Assembly: GCA_028709135.1 (NCBI GenBank)
Contig: JAQVXN010000108.1
Coordinates: 1 to 6,556, forward strand
Length of the DNA stretch: 6,556 nt
Origin: Bacteroidaceae bacterium
GTDB taxonomy: Bacteria > Bacteroidota > Bacteroidia > Bacteroidales > Bacteroidaceae
Direction: 5' to 3'
The translations under genes were made by a program, and so were the position numbers. A model generated the notes under the pieces. The model was not told the origin of the DNA, made no database searches, and was given only the letters and a program-made list of their open reading frames with translations. Within the stretch, counting starts at the first letter, position 1. Every line of letters starts with the position of its first letter. Of the stretch, positions 5,480 to 6,556 are shown one piece after another.

Positions 5480-6556
5480 ATGACGAAGACGAATGATCAT
5501 TTTAAAGGAGTTTTACTAGTCCTGTTACTGGGAATGTGCTCCATGGTGAAAGGAAATAATGTTCTCTTCAGTAACGGCAGGTCGGATTATCAGATTGTCA
5601 TTTCTGAAAAAGCATCAATTTCCGAAAAAACTGCGGCGAATGAACTGCAGCAGTATTTGGCGAAAATTAGTGGTGTTGAATTATCCATCACGAAGAATCT
5701 GAATGCTTCAGGTCCGAAAATTTTTGTGGGTTATAATCAGAAGGTTGGTGAAATGATTGGAACGCGTAAAATACCCGCGGACTATGAAGGTTTTACTTAT
5801 CGTTGTGTAGGAAAGAATCTTTTGATTTATGGTGGAAGTCAGAGAGGTACGATGTATGGCGTTTTCAGGTTTCTGGAACAACAGCTGGGAGTACGTTGGT
5901 ATACGCCGCAAATAACAAAAGTACCTCAGCAACGTAAGTGGACTTTTGGCGCGGATTTAAAATGCAGTGAGTCTCCTGCCATTGGTTACCGTTATTCAAA
6001 TTATTATTGCACGAGTAAATCTCCAGCATGGAGTGCGCACAATGAGGAAAATATGAAATGGACTCCCACAGAAAACGAATATGGAAACATTGCAGCTTAT
6101 TGGAATGCTCATACGATGGGGCAACTTGTTCCAGCTGGAGAATTTTTTAAGGATCATCCTGAATATTTTGCCTTGAGAGACGGTAAGCGCGTTGCTAACG
6201 GGCAATTGTGTTTGACAAATCCTGCAGTACTCGAACTTTGCAAACAACGTTTGTTGCAGAAAATGCGTGATTTGCCGGGTTACATGATTTATAGTTTGTC
6301 GCAAAATGATAATGAACAATATTGTGAATGTCCGAAATGTAAAGCCATTGAGGACCAGTATGGAGGTCATTCAGGTTTAATACTCTGGTTCGTTAATCAG
6401 GTTGCCGATGCGGCAAAAGCAGAATTTCCACAGAAATATGTGGGAACGTTTGCTTATGTGTATACGCGTAAGCCGCCAGTCGGTATTGTGCCCCGCAGCA
6501 ATGTAGTGATTCGCTTATGCAGCATAGAATCTTGCTTTGCGCATCCTCTTACGGCA
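5480..6556 (+). CDS. DUF4838-domain protein, glycoside hydrolase-like, truncated by window end
   Basis: The frame is open from ATG 5480 to the right edge, giving 359 codons with no stop, so the C-terminus is missing. A signal peptide is visible (MTKTNDHFKG, then VLLVLLLGM, cleavage near residue 25). The Cys at 20 lacks a proper lipobox, so it is probably soluble after cleavage. Residues about 35-155 resemble the alpha-beta N-terminal domain found before family 20 and 67 glycoside hydrolases (EKTAANELQQYL, IFVGYN, LLIYGGSQRGTMYGVFRFLE, GVRWYTP). Residues about 225 to the edge match DUF4838 (PF16126 in my recollection): GQLCLTNPAV (241-250), SLSQNDN (272-278), the Cys cluster YCECPKC (281-287), SGLILWFVNQVA (298-309), FAYVYTRKPP (324-333) and RLCSIESCFAHPLT. 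Family members are presumed to act on glycans in a TIM-barrel-like fold, but no activity is established for DUF4838 to my knowledge. It lies 12 bp after the CotH gene with no promoter seen, so it should share that transcript. Confidence 0.87.
   Translation, partial: MTKTNDHFKGVLLVLLLGMCSMVKGNNVLFSNGRSDYQIVISEKASISEKTAANELQQYLAKISGVELSITKNLNASGPKIFVGYNQKVGEMIGTRKIPADYEGFTYRCVGKNLLIYGGSQRGTMYGVFRFLEQQLGVRWYTPQITKVPQQRKWTFGADLKCSESPAIGYRYSNYYCTSKSPAWSAHNEENMKWTPTENEYGNIAAYWNAHTMGQLVPAGEFFKDHPEYFALRDGKRVANGQLCLTNPAVLELCKQRLLQKMRDLPGYMIYSLSQNDNEQYCECPKCKAIEDQYGGHSGLILWFVNQVADAAKAEFPQKYVGTFAYVYTRKPPVGIVPRSNVVIRLCSIESCFAHPLTA

Noticed and set aside
5470..5496. Eight-codon reading MLNYDEDE between the CotH and DUF4838 genes
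   Set aside because: It overlaps the DUF4838 start in another frame and is too short to support. The ATG at 5480 leads into a signal peptide and is the better start.
5996..6370. A 124-codon minus-strand reading inside the DUF4838 gene
   Set aside because: It is antisense to strongly conserved DUF4838 motifs, so it is a shadow of that gene.

Overview
The window looks like chromosome of a Bacteroidota bacterium, most likely order Bacteroidales. Four things point there: AT-rich DNA; promoter-like TAnnTTTG boxes instead of sigma70 boxes; A-rich tracts instead of Shine-Dalgarno sites before the genes; and protein families typical of the phylum (PCMD-domain lipoprotein, PorT-like beta-barrel, calycin-like lipoprotein, CotH with a type IX-like C-terminal domain, DUF4838). 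The genus cannot be fixed from the sequence. Every product that can be classified carries an export signal, so this is an envelope and secretion region. No tRNA, rRNA, transposase, CRISPR array or phage gene was seen.

Layout. Positions 1-98 are probably the last codons of an upstream gene. A good promoter (283-314) then drives a two-gene unit: a PCMD-domain lipoprotein (357-1463) and, 6 bp later, an outer-membrane beta-barrel protein (1470-2252). A convergent 385-bp gap follows. It holds a weak hairpin with a T-run, four copies of a 21-bp palindromic tandem repeat (2446-2529) and a perfect 14-bp-stem hairpin (2582-2617). On the minus strand, 2638-3114 encodes a small calycin-like lipoprotein. 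A divergent 337-bp gap carries candidate promoters in both directions and a structured leader. The plus strand then encodes a secreted CotH-family kinase-like protein with ricin-like and type IX-like C-terminal regions (3452-5467). Twelve bp later comes a DUF4838 protein resembling family 20/67 glycoside hydrolases (from 5480), which is cut off by the window end.

How they may work together (inference). The PCMD lipoprotein and barrel form one transcription unit and could make a surface complex for binding or handling glycan or protein. The CotH and DUF4838 genes form a second unit. It pairs a predicted secreted protein kinase that has a carbohydrate-binding-like module with a predicted glycan-active protein, so the pair may act on glycoproteins or other extracellular material. 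The substrates are not evident. No complete SusC/SusD pair is present, so this is not a recognisable polysaccharide utilisation locus within these limits.
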